A stretch of DNA of 64,000 nucleotides from Bursaphelenchus xylophilus. Taxonomy: Eukaryota; Nematoda; Chromadorea; Rhabditida; Aphelenchoididae. This document shows positions 43,273 through 52,777 of this stretch, piece after piece. Under the pieces are notes generated by a model. The model saw only the letters and a list, made by a program, of their open reading frames with translations. It had not been told where the DNA came from and made no database searches. Location: assembly GCA_904066235.2 (NCBI GenBank), contig CAJFCV020000002.1, positions 6,138,001-6,202,000 of the forward strand, written 5' to 3'. Within the stretch, counting starts at the first letter, position 1. Every line of letters begins with the position of its first letter. The position numbers and the translations under genes were made by a program.

Positions 43273-45373
43273 ATGCACTTTTTGGATGACGATTTAGAGT
43301 GTAAGTTTGTTTGAGATTAATTTGATTCGTTGCCGTTTTTACTTTAATGTAATAGTTGTAATTTTTAGTGGTTGATGGAATATCTGCTGTCTTTCGCGAA
43401 AGATGTGCAGAATTGCAAGAATTGGATCGTGACGCCACAAATCTAAATACTTCGATGACTGCCCAGAAGAAGAAATTATTTGCGAATTATAGAAGATTTA
43501 CAGAAGAAGAGAGAAATAAAAAGGCAAATGAGATCAGGAAGGGATTGCGGAAGGTTACCGAGTTATATAGGAAGAAGTATCAGTTGTCATGCGAGTTGGA
43601 AGCATTGATTGGAAGAGTCAACAACAAAGTCAAGAAAGATGTGCACGACTTCAGATACGAGCTAGAGATGGAGAATCCTGAATGCACTTACGAATTCGAG
43701 AAAAGTAAGTTGATGTTTGCAGTTGTTCTATTTTTTAGAATTTGCGGAAGACTTTAGTTTCAAAAAATCGACAAGACCCACGAAGAAGGAGGTGGAAACA
43801 CCAGGCAGAAGTAGAACGAACACCCGGTCAAATATCCTGTCTGATCTATGGCCTGTCTCAAGAACAAATAACAGAAGCCGGAGTGGATCCATAGTGGGAA
43901 CGCTGCAGAGAAGGCTAACTGTAAACACGCAGACCCAGCTATTCCTTGGACGCAAACGTGGTTAGTTTAGATTTTTTGTATACGGTTAGGATCGTTTTCT
44001 TCTTATTATTAAATTTATTCAGAAGCATCTTCAAGAGCTTCGTCAGAACATTCCCCGACTCCATCTACATCAAGATCGACCCCTCGGCCATCACCTGCGC
44101 CGATTTCTCCAGCAATTAGAGTATGTTTTTTGATTAGTACGACATGCAGGGTGGGGCATCTTTGTGGCGCGATTTAAATTGGCTTATTTAAATTTGGATA
44201 ACGCCGTGAATCTTCAGACGTCCCCATTTTGTTTAATATCAAATATGTTATACCCATTTAGTAGACTACAGTAAAAATTGAAGACAAAAAAAAGCTCTAA
44301 TTTTCATAGCTGACAAGGGAATTACCCCTAGTGCGACTCTCAGATTTTCTTTAAATTTTGCACATGGGCCGGACATAGGCCGCATATCAATTCCTCAAAT
44401 TTTTAGGTCGCGCCTTTCAGGGGCGGCCAAGATACTCAGCGATCTTTTGCATCCAAGAGTGTACGAGAGTCACACAGAAAAACTTTTTGGCGATCTCCAG
44501 TTTATGTAATAAATTTGGTATTAAACCAAATGGGGACGTCTGGGGATTCAGGGAAAGAGAGAATCATAAGATTTGACCAAGAACTAAAAAAGTTATAGCC
44601 AATTCAAATCGGGCCACAAATGCCCCACCCTGTATTTTTCTTTTCTAAATTTCACATTTTTTGTTTTCAGAAATTTCCGCGACAGTCCTTCTCCATTTTG
44701 GACACACCTGAATCCTCCGCTTCTCCTCAACCCGACTTTGATCCTAATTCTACAAGCATGCCAGCATTCGCCGGAGGACAAGAAAGTCGTCACGGGCGAC
44801 CGAGAAAACTGACAACCAAAGTAAAACAAATGTTGGAGCAGAAAATGAGAGGAGTTCAATACCATCAACAAGTGTCGAGTCCTCTGATCACTCAAGGATG
44901 CACAGCTGCCACCATCAACAATCCACCGAGACCAGCTTCTCGAAATTCAAGAAGGAATTCTGTGGCCAGTACATCCAACAGAATAAAGGGAACAGTGGAA
45001 TGTGAAACGGATAATAGCATGGATGGAATGGATGAGGATTACGAGACTGAAGAAGAAGAAGGAGAAGAAGCGCCTCCAGAAGAGGAAGAAGAACCCGAGG
45101 ATACCGACGAATCGCTTTGGTGTCTATGCCAAACAAAGGCCTTTGGTGATATGATTGCCTGCGATAATCCTCAAGTAAGTATACCGTGACAATAGAGTTT
45201 TAACGATGAGTTTTCGTCAAATAGTCAATATAATTAAATGCCTCTCTTAGTGTCGTCTTGAATGGTTCCACTACGAATGCATCGGCATGGTCGACCCTCC
45301 CACCGGCAAGTGGTATTGTCCGGAGTGCACTCAGCTAGGCTTCCAGCCATCTCCAGTCAAGCGCCTTCAGTAA
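43273..45373 (+). CDS. ing-3: ING-family PHD-finger chromatin protein (ING3-like)
   Basis: Six exons (43273-43300, 43369-43704, 43739-43960, 44023-44120, 44671-45174, 45251-45373) give 436 residues. The N-terminal helical ING domain is encoded in exons 1-2 (DLELVDGISAVFRERCAELQ, LFANYRRFTEEERN). A Ser/Arg-rich linker and an acidic stretch follow. The C-terminal PHD finger is complete: WCLCQTKAFGDMIACDNPQC, then RLEWFHYECIG and GKWYCPECTQ. All Zn ligands (C4-H-C3) and the aromatic cage for H3K4me3 are present. ING3-class proteins are readers in NuA4-type acetyltransferase complexes. The PHD is split by an intron at DNPQ|C. Intron 4 (44121-44670) carries a MITE with another element nested in it. 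Being second in a likely operon, the message may be SL2 trans-spliced at 43260. Confidence 0.9.
44147..44632. mobile_element. MITE with CAGGGTGGGGCA ends, interrupted by a nested element
   Basis: CAGGGTGGGGCATCTTTGTGGC at 44147 and the inverted CAGGGTGGGGCATTTGTGGCC ending at 44632 form the termini. Inverted similarity continues to CAGACGTCCCCATTTTGTTTAATATC (44217-44242) and its mate at about 44505-44540. It lies in intron 4 of the ING gene. Confidence 0.85.
44319..44505. mobile_element. Partial ACAAGG-family element nested in the MITE
   Basis: ACAAGGGAATTACCCCTAGTGCGACTCTCAGATTTTCTTTAAATTTTGCACA matches the inverted right end of the element at 20690-21134. Only about one half is present. 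The right boundary is approximate. Confidence 0.7.
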
Positions 45374-45397
45374 TTATTTGGTTTTGTTTTTTATTAA

Positions 45398-45823
45398 TTA
45401 AACGCTAATTGAATGAATGACATGTTTTTGCCATGTCCGACGCTTATCTTGTGGCATTTTTCGGGCGAATAGGTCGTGGGAATTTACCTGGTTGTTTATT
45501 GTTCGGTGTGGGAGTCTGAGGCCTACATTAATCACTTCCTCAGGCCTTTTTGGTTGCAAGAAGTAACCTGGTTGAAATTTTTCCTTGGCTTTTTTTGAGT
45601 CGATGACAAGTCTTGACGCCCCCGTTCCATATATCTTATTGAGCCCGTCCAGTCGTTGTTCTCCAGGGAAATAGAAAGATCTGATGAACAATATCTCTGG
45701 AGCTCTTCTTTTTCCGGGACGAATAGGGGTCGGACGGACATGAACAAGATCTTCGCGGCCTTCTGAAGAAAGAGGCTCGGGACAATACGATTAACGCCTT
45801 CTCTTCGAGGAAGCGGCCGTCAT
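45398..45823 (-). CDS. Small two-exon gene of unknown function (130 aa)
   Basis: Exons 45796-45823 and 45398-45762 join across a 33-nt intron (gttaat...ctttcttcag) to 130 residues. Without the intron the frame meets a TAA at once. The protein is basic and proline-containing: MTAASSKRRQGRED, RPTPIRPGKRRAPEILFIRS, then FYFPGEQRLDGLNKIYGTG, FQPGYFLQPKRPEEVINVGL and a KRRTWQKH tail. There is no signal peptide or membrane segment. I do not recognise the family. AATAAA on the minus strand (45390-45395) follows the stop by three bases. The stop lies 24 bp from that of the convergent ING gene. A weak gtaaat donor near the end would allow an alternative C-terminus. Confidence 0.6.
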
Positions 45824-45927
45824 GCTCTTTGCTTTTCTTTCGTTTACATCTTGACATTCAGCTTCTACAGGATTAACGATGGGGAATTGACGGTGGGAAG
45901 GATTCAAATTCACGGTTAACAGTCATC

Positions 45928-48151
45928 ATGACATTACGAACAGGAGGAATTGGACCCAAATCTATGAAGCTCCTCAACAGTGAGAGTCTTCTTCATTCGG
46001 AATGGAATCGACGTCTTGGAATCTGCAGTCTGGTAGCTATCGGTGAGTGATCTGAACCAACGAACTTCATTTCCAGGTGGTGTTGTCATACTGAGCACGA
46101 ATTTTGGGCTCTTGTTGACCAATTTGTTTGCCGTCAGCCAGTCATCGTCCCCTCCTCTGACCTCAGTTCTCATCGCTTGCTTCTTATACCTCATCGCGGG
46201 TATTTTTCATCAAATTGTCGAACCATAAATTAAAAAGTTGTGCGCTAATATAAATTTTTTAGGTGAACAATATCGAGTAATTTCTTATCGTATACCTCTG
46301 AACGGCTTACTGTATAATCTCGCGTTTACTTCGCACTCCGAAATGTTGGCCTTTGTCATCGGATGGGCCCAGGTCTTTGATGGGATTGCCTTTCTCACTG
46401 TTTTGTTGAAAGTTCTGGCAGATACCATGGTAGAGAACAACAGATTGACCTAATCTTTTTTTCAGAAAATGTTATTCAATCATCGGCTGGAGCAACCCGT
46501 GCCTTCAGAATCCGTTCCCCAGACATGGCCTGTTTTAAATTACTCCGAATATTTGATAATCCTCTTCTCCCTGTTGATGATGTCATGTTCTTTGAGAGTT
46601 TTATCAACCGTCTCCATTGTTTTTATAGTGGCTACACTGTTTACTGTAACAAGTACAAGCGTTGTGGCCTTGTTACATAACGTGGTCCATCTTCAAGTCC
46701 ATTATATTGGATTTCCATACAATTATCAAGAGGTTCGGGTTTTCTTTTATATCGGATATTGTTGCAGGTGATGGATGGAGTGGAAGTTTTGATGATTGGA
46801 ATGATGGCCATCGAATGCATCTCTTATGTCTCCGAAGAGACGGATCATCCTCGGAAGACGCTCCCTCAACTCTTCCCTTTCCTTTCTCGCAGCATATCAG
46901 TGATCTTGTTCTTGGGCACGATCGCCTTCTTCCCCTTCTCCTATCGCCGACCTTACACTTCCTCCACTTTACTCCCTTCAACTTTCGATACAATAGGCAT
47001 TTTCTCAGCACGATATCTGTTGAATGTGGGTTCAGTCTGTGGACTCAGTGCTTCTGTTTGTGTAGCCTTTCTTGGACCTTCCCGGATACTTTGTCAGTTT
47101 GCCAAAGATGGAATCATGCCTAAGGCAATTGGGGATTTGTATGGGAAAGGTAAGATTTCACGATATTTATATCAAGTAAATTCAGGAGGATCTCCGCGCC
47201 TGTCGGTCTTTCTGGTTGCCCTGATCTCCTGTGTATTTGCCCTCTTCCCTCGACCTTGGTTATGTTCTACACTTGGTTGTAGTATAATTCTGAGATTATT
47301 TATCCAATCTATACTCATTTATAATGTCGTGTTACCAAATCCGAAAGAACTTGAAGAGGAGAATGGGAATACTCTCCCCAGGTATAACACATTGGACGTC
47401 AGCAGATGCTCGTCACTCTCGGAGCACCATCAAAGTGTAATCGACAGCACTTATTCCGAGATCACATCTGATGATGAGGAACACGTCATGGAAAGAATTT
47501 GGAAGGTGACCGCTAATGGGAATGAGGAAACACGCCTCCTCAATGAGAATGTAATCACTTACAATGCGTTAACACAGGTGGAAAGTAGATGATATTAAGA
47601 CTTTACATCATATTAAATTTTAGTGCAAAGTCCACAACTGCCTTAATTCTTCATGCCAAGCTAATCCTGGGTCTTCAGTATGGCGGAACTATCATGTATA
47701 CGATGCTGAAGATCAATATGAAAGGCCCCGGGAATGCAGAGAACAGTCGACAAGGGCTTTAGGCATCGATAAAACACAGAAAAACGGGCAAAGAGCAGTT
47801 ACTTTAGGGCTGATTTCATCCATTCTCATCGCTCTGTCTTCAACTATCATCAGGGAAACGGTAGTTGCGATAATTTTAATTCTTATGTTGTTTTAGCCCG
47901 AATATCTTCCCGTAATGCCTGTTGTGACGTTGATCATCGGTTCAATCTCGTGTTTTTCTGTCCTCGCTTGGATATCCAGAATCCAGCCCATTAACGAAAA
48001 AGAACGCTGGATTCCGTTCCTCTCCATGATGATGGTATTTGTCGTAACACAGTTATTGTTCCACATCAGGATATTGTTCTTGATACCGATTCTCACTTGG
48101 AATTTGATTGGAATTATGTTTTATTTTACATTTTACTGTCAACGGAAGTAA
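45928..48151 (+). CDS. Cationic amino-acid transporter (SLC7A/CAT-like)
   Basis: Eight exons (45928-46042, 46077-46199, 46263-46429, 46466-46732, 46768-47149, 47186-47577, 47624-47860, 47897-48151) give 645 residues, the CAT-subfamily length. Twelve or more hydrophobic segments are present. The APC-superfamily core is recognisable: ILSTNFGLLLTNLFAV (helix 1-2), VLMIGMMAIECISYVSEE (helix 6, family GFD..A.EE pattern), then FAKDGIMPKAIGDLYGKGGS before the next helix (family DGL-P). A large loop with Cys and charged residues separates helices 10 and 11. Members exchange arginine or lysine across the plasma membrane. The sequence is clearly divergent, so the substrate is uncertain. The 36-nt intron at 47150-47185 is also open in frame, but removing it restores the family pattern. 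Confidence 0.85.
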
Positions 48152-48252
48152 AGACCGGTATCTACAACACATAGTAACAATCGTCTGAGGTTGTATCGAG
48201 GTGCTCCGCTCGAGAGGAAGGAGGTAGATTTAAAATTTACAATCAGGAACTC

Positions 48253-49599
48253 TTATGACTTCCGAGATTTTTCGATTGGAAAGCACATTCCGTCATCCGC
48301 CAGCATGCCCGCTCTCTCCATTTGTTTGTTGAAATTTGACGGAACATAACTATAATGAACCTACAGGAGAAAATTAGGCGCTAACGTTATCCCTTACCGT
48401 CATTCCAGTTTCAGCAACCTTTATCTTATCATAGAGATCTTTATTGGCAACCGGCGACCCATCCTTTTTAGTCCACTTGAGTTTGTTGAATTTGAGAAAA
48501 AGTTGAGAATCCGTAACAATGTAAACTTCATCCAGTCCACCTTCTTTTGCCAATTCAACAGCCTTCAAGATTCCTGTTAATTGTGTTCGGAATTCAGTCA
48601 CTGGGTATCTCGCATATCGCCCACAATCATCCGCTGTCACTTTTGAAGGCCAATGTATCCCATAACCAGCCAATGTAAAATAATTTCCATTTCGGTTCTG
48701 AGTGGTGTGGACTTTCCCAGCAGTGTAAATGACATTCGAAGTGGTGGGAGGTAGGGAAATAAATGGTTCTGGGGTATGGAGATGTTTATCCTCTTCTAAA
48801 GCCACTTGGAAATCACTTTCGTTCTTCAAATGCGCTATAACATCATTGGTAAACCTCGTTTTCAATTGACTGAATACCACCTTAGCCTAAGACAATGGCA
48901 TACGAATATCCGATGAATAGAACTTACATCGATCTGTTGAAGAAGCCGATCCAAATCTTCAATAAATAACTTATTCTTAACGGGAGTTCCATCAACTTTC
49001 ATAAAGCTATTTCCTCTCCAAAACTGTAGATATCTTGAGCAAACCTTGGCCACGAATTCAGAATCTGTCTCGATCACAACGCGAGTCAAATTCTTTTCGA
49101 AAATAGCCTGTCTCAAGGCTAATATAACAGCATCAAGTTCAGCCAGAGTAACGGTAAGTGGAGTATCCGCTCCTTTTAGATCTAACTCTTTGTAGACATT
49201 CAACGCTTCGCCTTTTCCCCAAAATACTCCAATTCGGCCGACCTTTCGTTTGTCATATGTCTTTACAACTCCTGTCGTTTTCACCACGGGTACACTAAAA
49301 GCAAAAGTAAACGCTAAAAAACTAAAATACCCCTTCCAGTCATTGTCAGTTGTTGTTTCGTTTGGTTCTTCTTTGGGCACGGCATTCTTCATGATCTCTT
49401 TCACAAACGGATCATCCTTCTGGAATAAAGATGTAGTGGAGACAGGAAGGGCCACGTTTGGAGGAATTTTATCTTTAGCATCTGGACTTGTTGTGGCTAC
49501 TATGGTGGAGTAACAGCATCGGGTTCGATGTCCTCTGTCATCTAGGCGATCCAAACACCTGATCCGGTTGATTGGCAATAATAGCCGTTTAAAGTTCAT
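48253..49599 (-). CDS. Protein with two tandem RNase H1-like domains, second one degenerate
   Basis: Exons 48928-49599, 48398-48886 and 48253-48360 give 422 residues. The basic N-terminus followed by a hydrophobic segment (YFSFLAFTFAFSVPV) suggests a mitochondrial or membrane-linked protein. Domain 1 (about 110-225) shows RIGVFWGKGEALNV, TLAELDAVILALRQA and VVIETDSEFVAKV, keeping the catalytic Glu and Asp of RNase H. Domain 2 (about 270-410) shows VIYTAGKV (the usual YTDG aspartate is Ala), TEFRTQLTGILKAVELA (usual Glu replaced) and YIVTDSQ, and ends with a short exon VHYSYVPSNFNKQ...MLADDG. Domain 2 has thus lost at least two of four catalytic acids. In known RNase H1 the enzyme removes RNA from RNA/DNA hybrids. 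Here activity, if any, should rest with domain 1. The start codon directly follows TCTTTAG and lies 15 bp from a MITE. Confidence 0.8.
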
Positions 49600-49614
49600 C
49601 TAAAGACTATATTT

Positions 49615-50065
49615 ACAAGGGAAGTACTTGAAGTGTGACGCTCAGATTTTGATGAAACTTGGCACAAATTTAGAATAATTTTTTCTAAGATATATGCGGG
49701 AATCCTAGCTCGCGCTTTGCAGAAACAACCGAGATTTTTAGATCGAAAGTCGGCGAAAATTTGGGACTTTTTTCCGAATTTCGGCACGAAAAGTTTCATG
49801 CCTATTTCAACCGTAAAGAATAATGTTTCTACAAAAAATCAAATTTTTCCGCACGAAACTGCCAAAGTTATGGCCAAAAAGCGGTTTTCTCTCTGACCGC
49901 TCTCCACGTTGAGCGTGCTCTCTCGGCGGCAAAAATCGTTCAATATCTCGGCGGCGCCCGCAAAGCGCGAGCTAAAACTTTCAGGAATTGATATTTAGTC
50001 CATACCCGATGTGTGTGCAAAATTTAAAGAAAATCTGAGCGTCACACTTGAAGTACTTCCCCTGT
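49615..50065. mobile_element. Foldback element, ACAAGG family, at the promoter of the RNase H-like gene
   Basis: ACAAGGGAAGTACTTGAAGTGTGACGCTCAGATTTT at the left end and its inverted copy at the right (ending ...AAGTACTTCCCCTGT) bound a 451-bp element closely related to that at 20690-21134. Its left end is 16 bp upstream of the ATG of the RNase H-like gene (49599, minus strand). Confidence 0.9.
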
Positions 50066-50330
50066 TAGTTTAGTACTTTATACCGGTAAGAAATACGCCC
50101 GAAAAGCAGGGGTGGCAACCGGCCTCTTTTTGACAAGGAAGATATTTCTATGGGGTATGGAGTTAAAGATCGAGACATATATCAAAAAAATCGCAAAATT
50201 TTTCTGATTCAGAATATGTAAAAATTAGCTGCGTAATTTCGGTCTATCAACGAGTTTTATCAATAAATGTATTTCTCGAGGAAAAAAATCGGCGGCAACA
50301 AAAGCGCGCGCTCGGCCTCTTCCTTCGGAA

Positions 50331-50392
50331 GAGAGCGGTGTGGCCGAAAGGTTAGAGCGCTAAACTGAGAATCTGATGGGAAGCACGCCAAT
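50331..50392 (+). other. tRNA-like module inside the 2-kb foldback element
   Basis: GAGAGCGGTGTGGCCGAAAGGTTAGAGCGC gives a good tRNA D-arm/A box. It is followed by CTAAACTGAGAATCTGAT, which resembles a class II anticodon arm. No T-arm/B box or acceptor stem follows, so it is not an intact tRNA. The flank CTCTTCCTTCGGAAGAGAGCGG is shared with the module at 24786-24855. Confidence 0.65.
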
Positions 50393-50987
50393 TTGTCCAC
50401 ACAGAAAAAATGCAAAAAAAAATGGATCGAGTCAAGTCTTTCCCCGGTCATTTTTATCAAGTGTTCCCCTCTGCAGAAATACCGTAATAAACCCGCAGAA
50501 CAAGATTGTATCAACGCAGAAATAATCACAGTGCGGAGAAAAAACGCAGACAAATCATTAATTGCATAAACAGCACACAAAAAAATTCTGTTTTGCCTAA
50601 TTTGGCAACCTTTTTCAAACGTTGGAAAAAAGTAAGTCAATTTCGATCATCTGTAACTTTTCTTATGGAACGAAAGCTCAGGTTTTCTTCTTATAGGATT
50701 ATAGGATATTGCTTCAGCTTTCAATAGGTACCTCATTTTTAGCCATTGCATCACCTTACGTTGAGTTCATTCTCAAAAACTGAAATTTATGACTTTTGAA
50801 TTTAGATGAAATCGACTGGTTTTACACAATCACCCTCCGCTGCAACTTCGACATCGCTGTATTCCAGAGAGGACAAGAAACGAAGACAAGAGGAATAGAG
50901 TCAGCTCATGCACGAGAGAAAAAAAACTCAAAAATCACGATATTACACTACCCCAAGGTGATCAAAATCGTGATATTCGTCAGAATT

Positions 50988-51454
50988 GGTAGGTTTTTTG
51001 CCTTAGATCCTCTTGATTTTAAGATATATTATACTTAGAAGCATGGGCTTTCAGAATCCGTTAAAATTTTTAAAATCAGACCGATAAATTTTGAGAAAAT
51101 TTCGATTTAATTAAATGCCCGGCGGGGATTTTTTACTGGAAAAATTGCTTTTTATTCATGTTATAGTTTCAGAACGTCGTTGGATACATCAGCAACACAA
51201 CTGCGACTCGATTATTGCAATCCCAAACACAAGACCACAGGCTTAGCCAGAAAGATGACAATGAAATCTCAGATTTTACACTATCCCAGAATGACGAAAA
51301 TTTTGATGTCTCGTCGAGAATGGTAGGTTTTTTGCCTTAGATCCTCTTGATTTTAAGATATATTATACTTTGAAGCATGGGCTTTCAGAATCCGTTAAAA
51401 TTTTTAAAATCAGACCGATAAATTTTGAGAAAATTTCGATTTAATTAAACGCCC
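50988..51454. repeat. 133-bp direct repeats (50988-51120 and 51322-51454)
   Basis: The two copies (GGTAGGTTTTTTGCCTTAGATCC...TTAATTAAAYGCCC) differ at only a few positions and are separated by about 200 bp. Each starts with a GTAGG donor-like site. Each is followed by a T-rich stretch ending TTTCAG|AACGT, so the repeat looks like a duplicated intron plus the start of the next exon. Confidence 0.85.
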
Positions 51455-52209
51455 AGCGGACTTATTTTTCGAAAACTTGACTTTTATTTGTTTTTTGGTT
51501 TCAGAACGTGCTTGGAGGCTTAACAAATCATGAATACGAACTGCAGGTTGCAAAATCGACAAGACCGGGCATTTGCTAGTACCTAAAGGCAAAAATTGGG
51601 AAATTTACAATTAAAATCATAAAAAAATATTTTTGGATATAATTATTTCGCTTACTGCTTATAAATAATACTAAGAACGTGTATGATTGCTAAAAACTAA
51701 ACTCGTAACTCTAATTATTACCTAAACGTGTTCGGTAAGACAAAACCTTATTTTAAATAGCTTTCGTATAATATGGCAACAACATTTTTAGAAGTCTGGG
51801 TCGCAGCTCGAATTTTTGACGAAAATGTTTTTTTTCACAAAACAAATTGGTGTGGGGAAGGGCTCATGGGTTATATATCTTTTGCCACAGAACCCTTTTT
51901 TACATTGGAACTACTATTAAGGCGTAGCGCGTAGTGTTAATCCAATTTGATATTTTATGGCTTGTCAAGATCCCAGAGTTTATTTTATCGCAAAACAAAA
52001 ATTTTTTATTGGTAAAAACATGGTCCAAAAGACACTTGCATGGTGTCGCGAGAAAATTTCTGATGACAAAAACTTGTCATTAGACCAAAGTTAGGCAGCT
52101 AATTTTTATATATTCTGAATCATAAATTTTTTGCGAATTTTTTGATACATATCTCGACCGGTAACTCCATACCCCATAGAAGTACTTTCCTTGTGAAAAT
52201 TTCAGGCCC

Positions 52210-52640
52210 GGCAAAAACCGGGCCCGGCCCATTTCAAAATTCTGCAGGCGCGGCCGCACGCGGCTCGGTAGAAATCAGGCCCGGCCCGATAAAGCCCGGT
52301 TACGGCGCGGACTGAAAAATTTCCTTTGACCTTCTTGCCTCTGTGGTGCTAAAATTTGCTATGCAGTATATTATATGTTCTAATTTGGACCTTAGATTGT
52401 AACATATATGCAAAAAAAGTACTATAAAGTAGTAAACTGTTGTTAAACCTGAGATACTAAAAATGCAAACCCATCAAAAAATTCAACGGCGCGAAAACAT
52501 ATAATGCCAACGCTTGGCATTTCGACGAAACCGGGCTCGGTCCCTTTCCAAATTTTGCCAAAATTTTCTTTTCATGAAAGAATGAATTCATTTCCCACTT
52601 TCTTTCCAACATAGTATAAAAATTTTCCGGGCCGGCCAGC
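52210..52640. repeat. Diverged relic of a GGGCC-rich hAT MITE
   Basis: GGCCCGGCAAAAACCGGGCCCGGCCC, ACGGCGCGAAAACATATAATGCCAACGCTTGGCAT and CCGGGCCGGCC match, with many changes, the GC blocks and the central AATGCCAAACCGTTGGCAT palindrome region of the intact element at 61776-62321. Confidence 0.65.
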
Positions 52641-52777
52641 TTTGCAGGCATGCTTACCGTCGAACCTATGAGTCCTTTTATTTCGCCCGTCATTTTTTGC
52701 AAAATCCGTCCAGTTTCCCTACAGCCTTTTTTATTTGTTTCTATTTTCTTTTTCAACTTGTGGCTTTATGAATCCAA

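Larger units (their letters stand above)
50133..52194. mobile_element. 2.06-kb foldback element, ACAAGG family, with tRNA-like module and internal duplication
   Basis: The terminal inverted repeats (about 100 bp) start ACAAGGAAGATATTTCTATGGGGTATGGAGTTA and end with the inverted TAACTCCATACCCCATAGAAGTACTTTCCTTGT. They include a segment matching GCAGCTAATTTTTA.. and its mate. Near the left end lies a tRNA-like module. The middle holds two 133-bp direct repeats (listed separately) and short open stretches with splice-like borders. I see no transposase. Confidence 0.85.
50066..52777. other. Foldback-element cluster without a confident gene
   Basis: The stretch consists of the large element 50133-52194 and a GC-rich hAT relic at about 52210-52640, described separately. 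The remaining bases up to 52777 are AT-rich and precede the TAF1A start. Confidence 0.6.

Noticed and set aside
47150..47185. Extra 12 residues in the amino-acid transporter
   Set aside because: The segment has GT..AG borders and interrupts a conserved loop, so I treat it as a 36-nt intron although it is open in frame.
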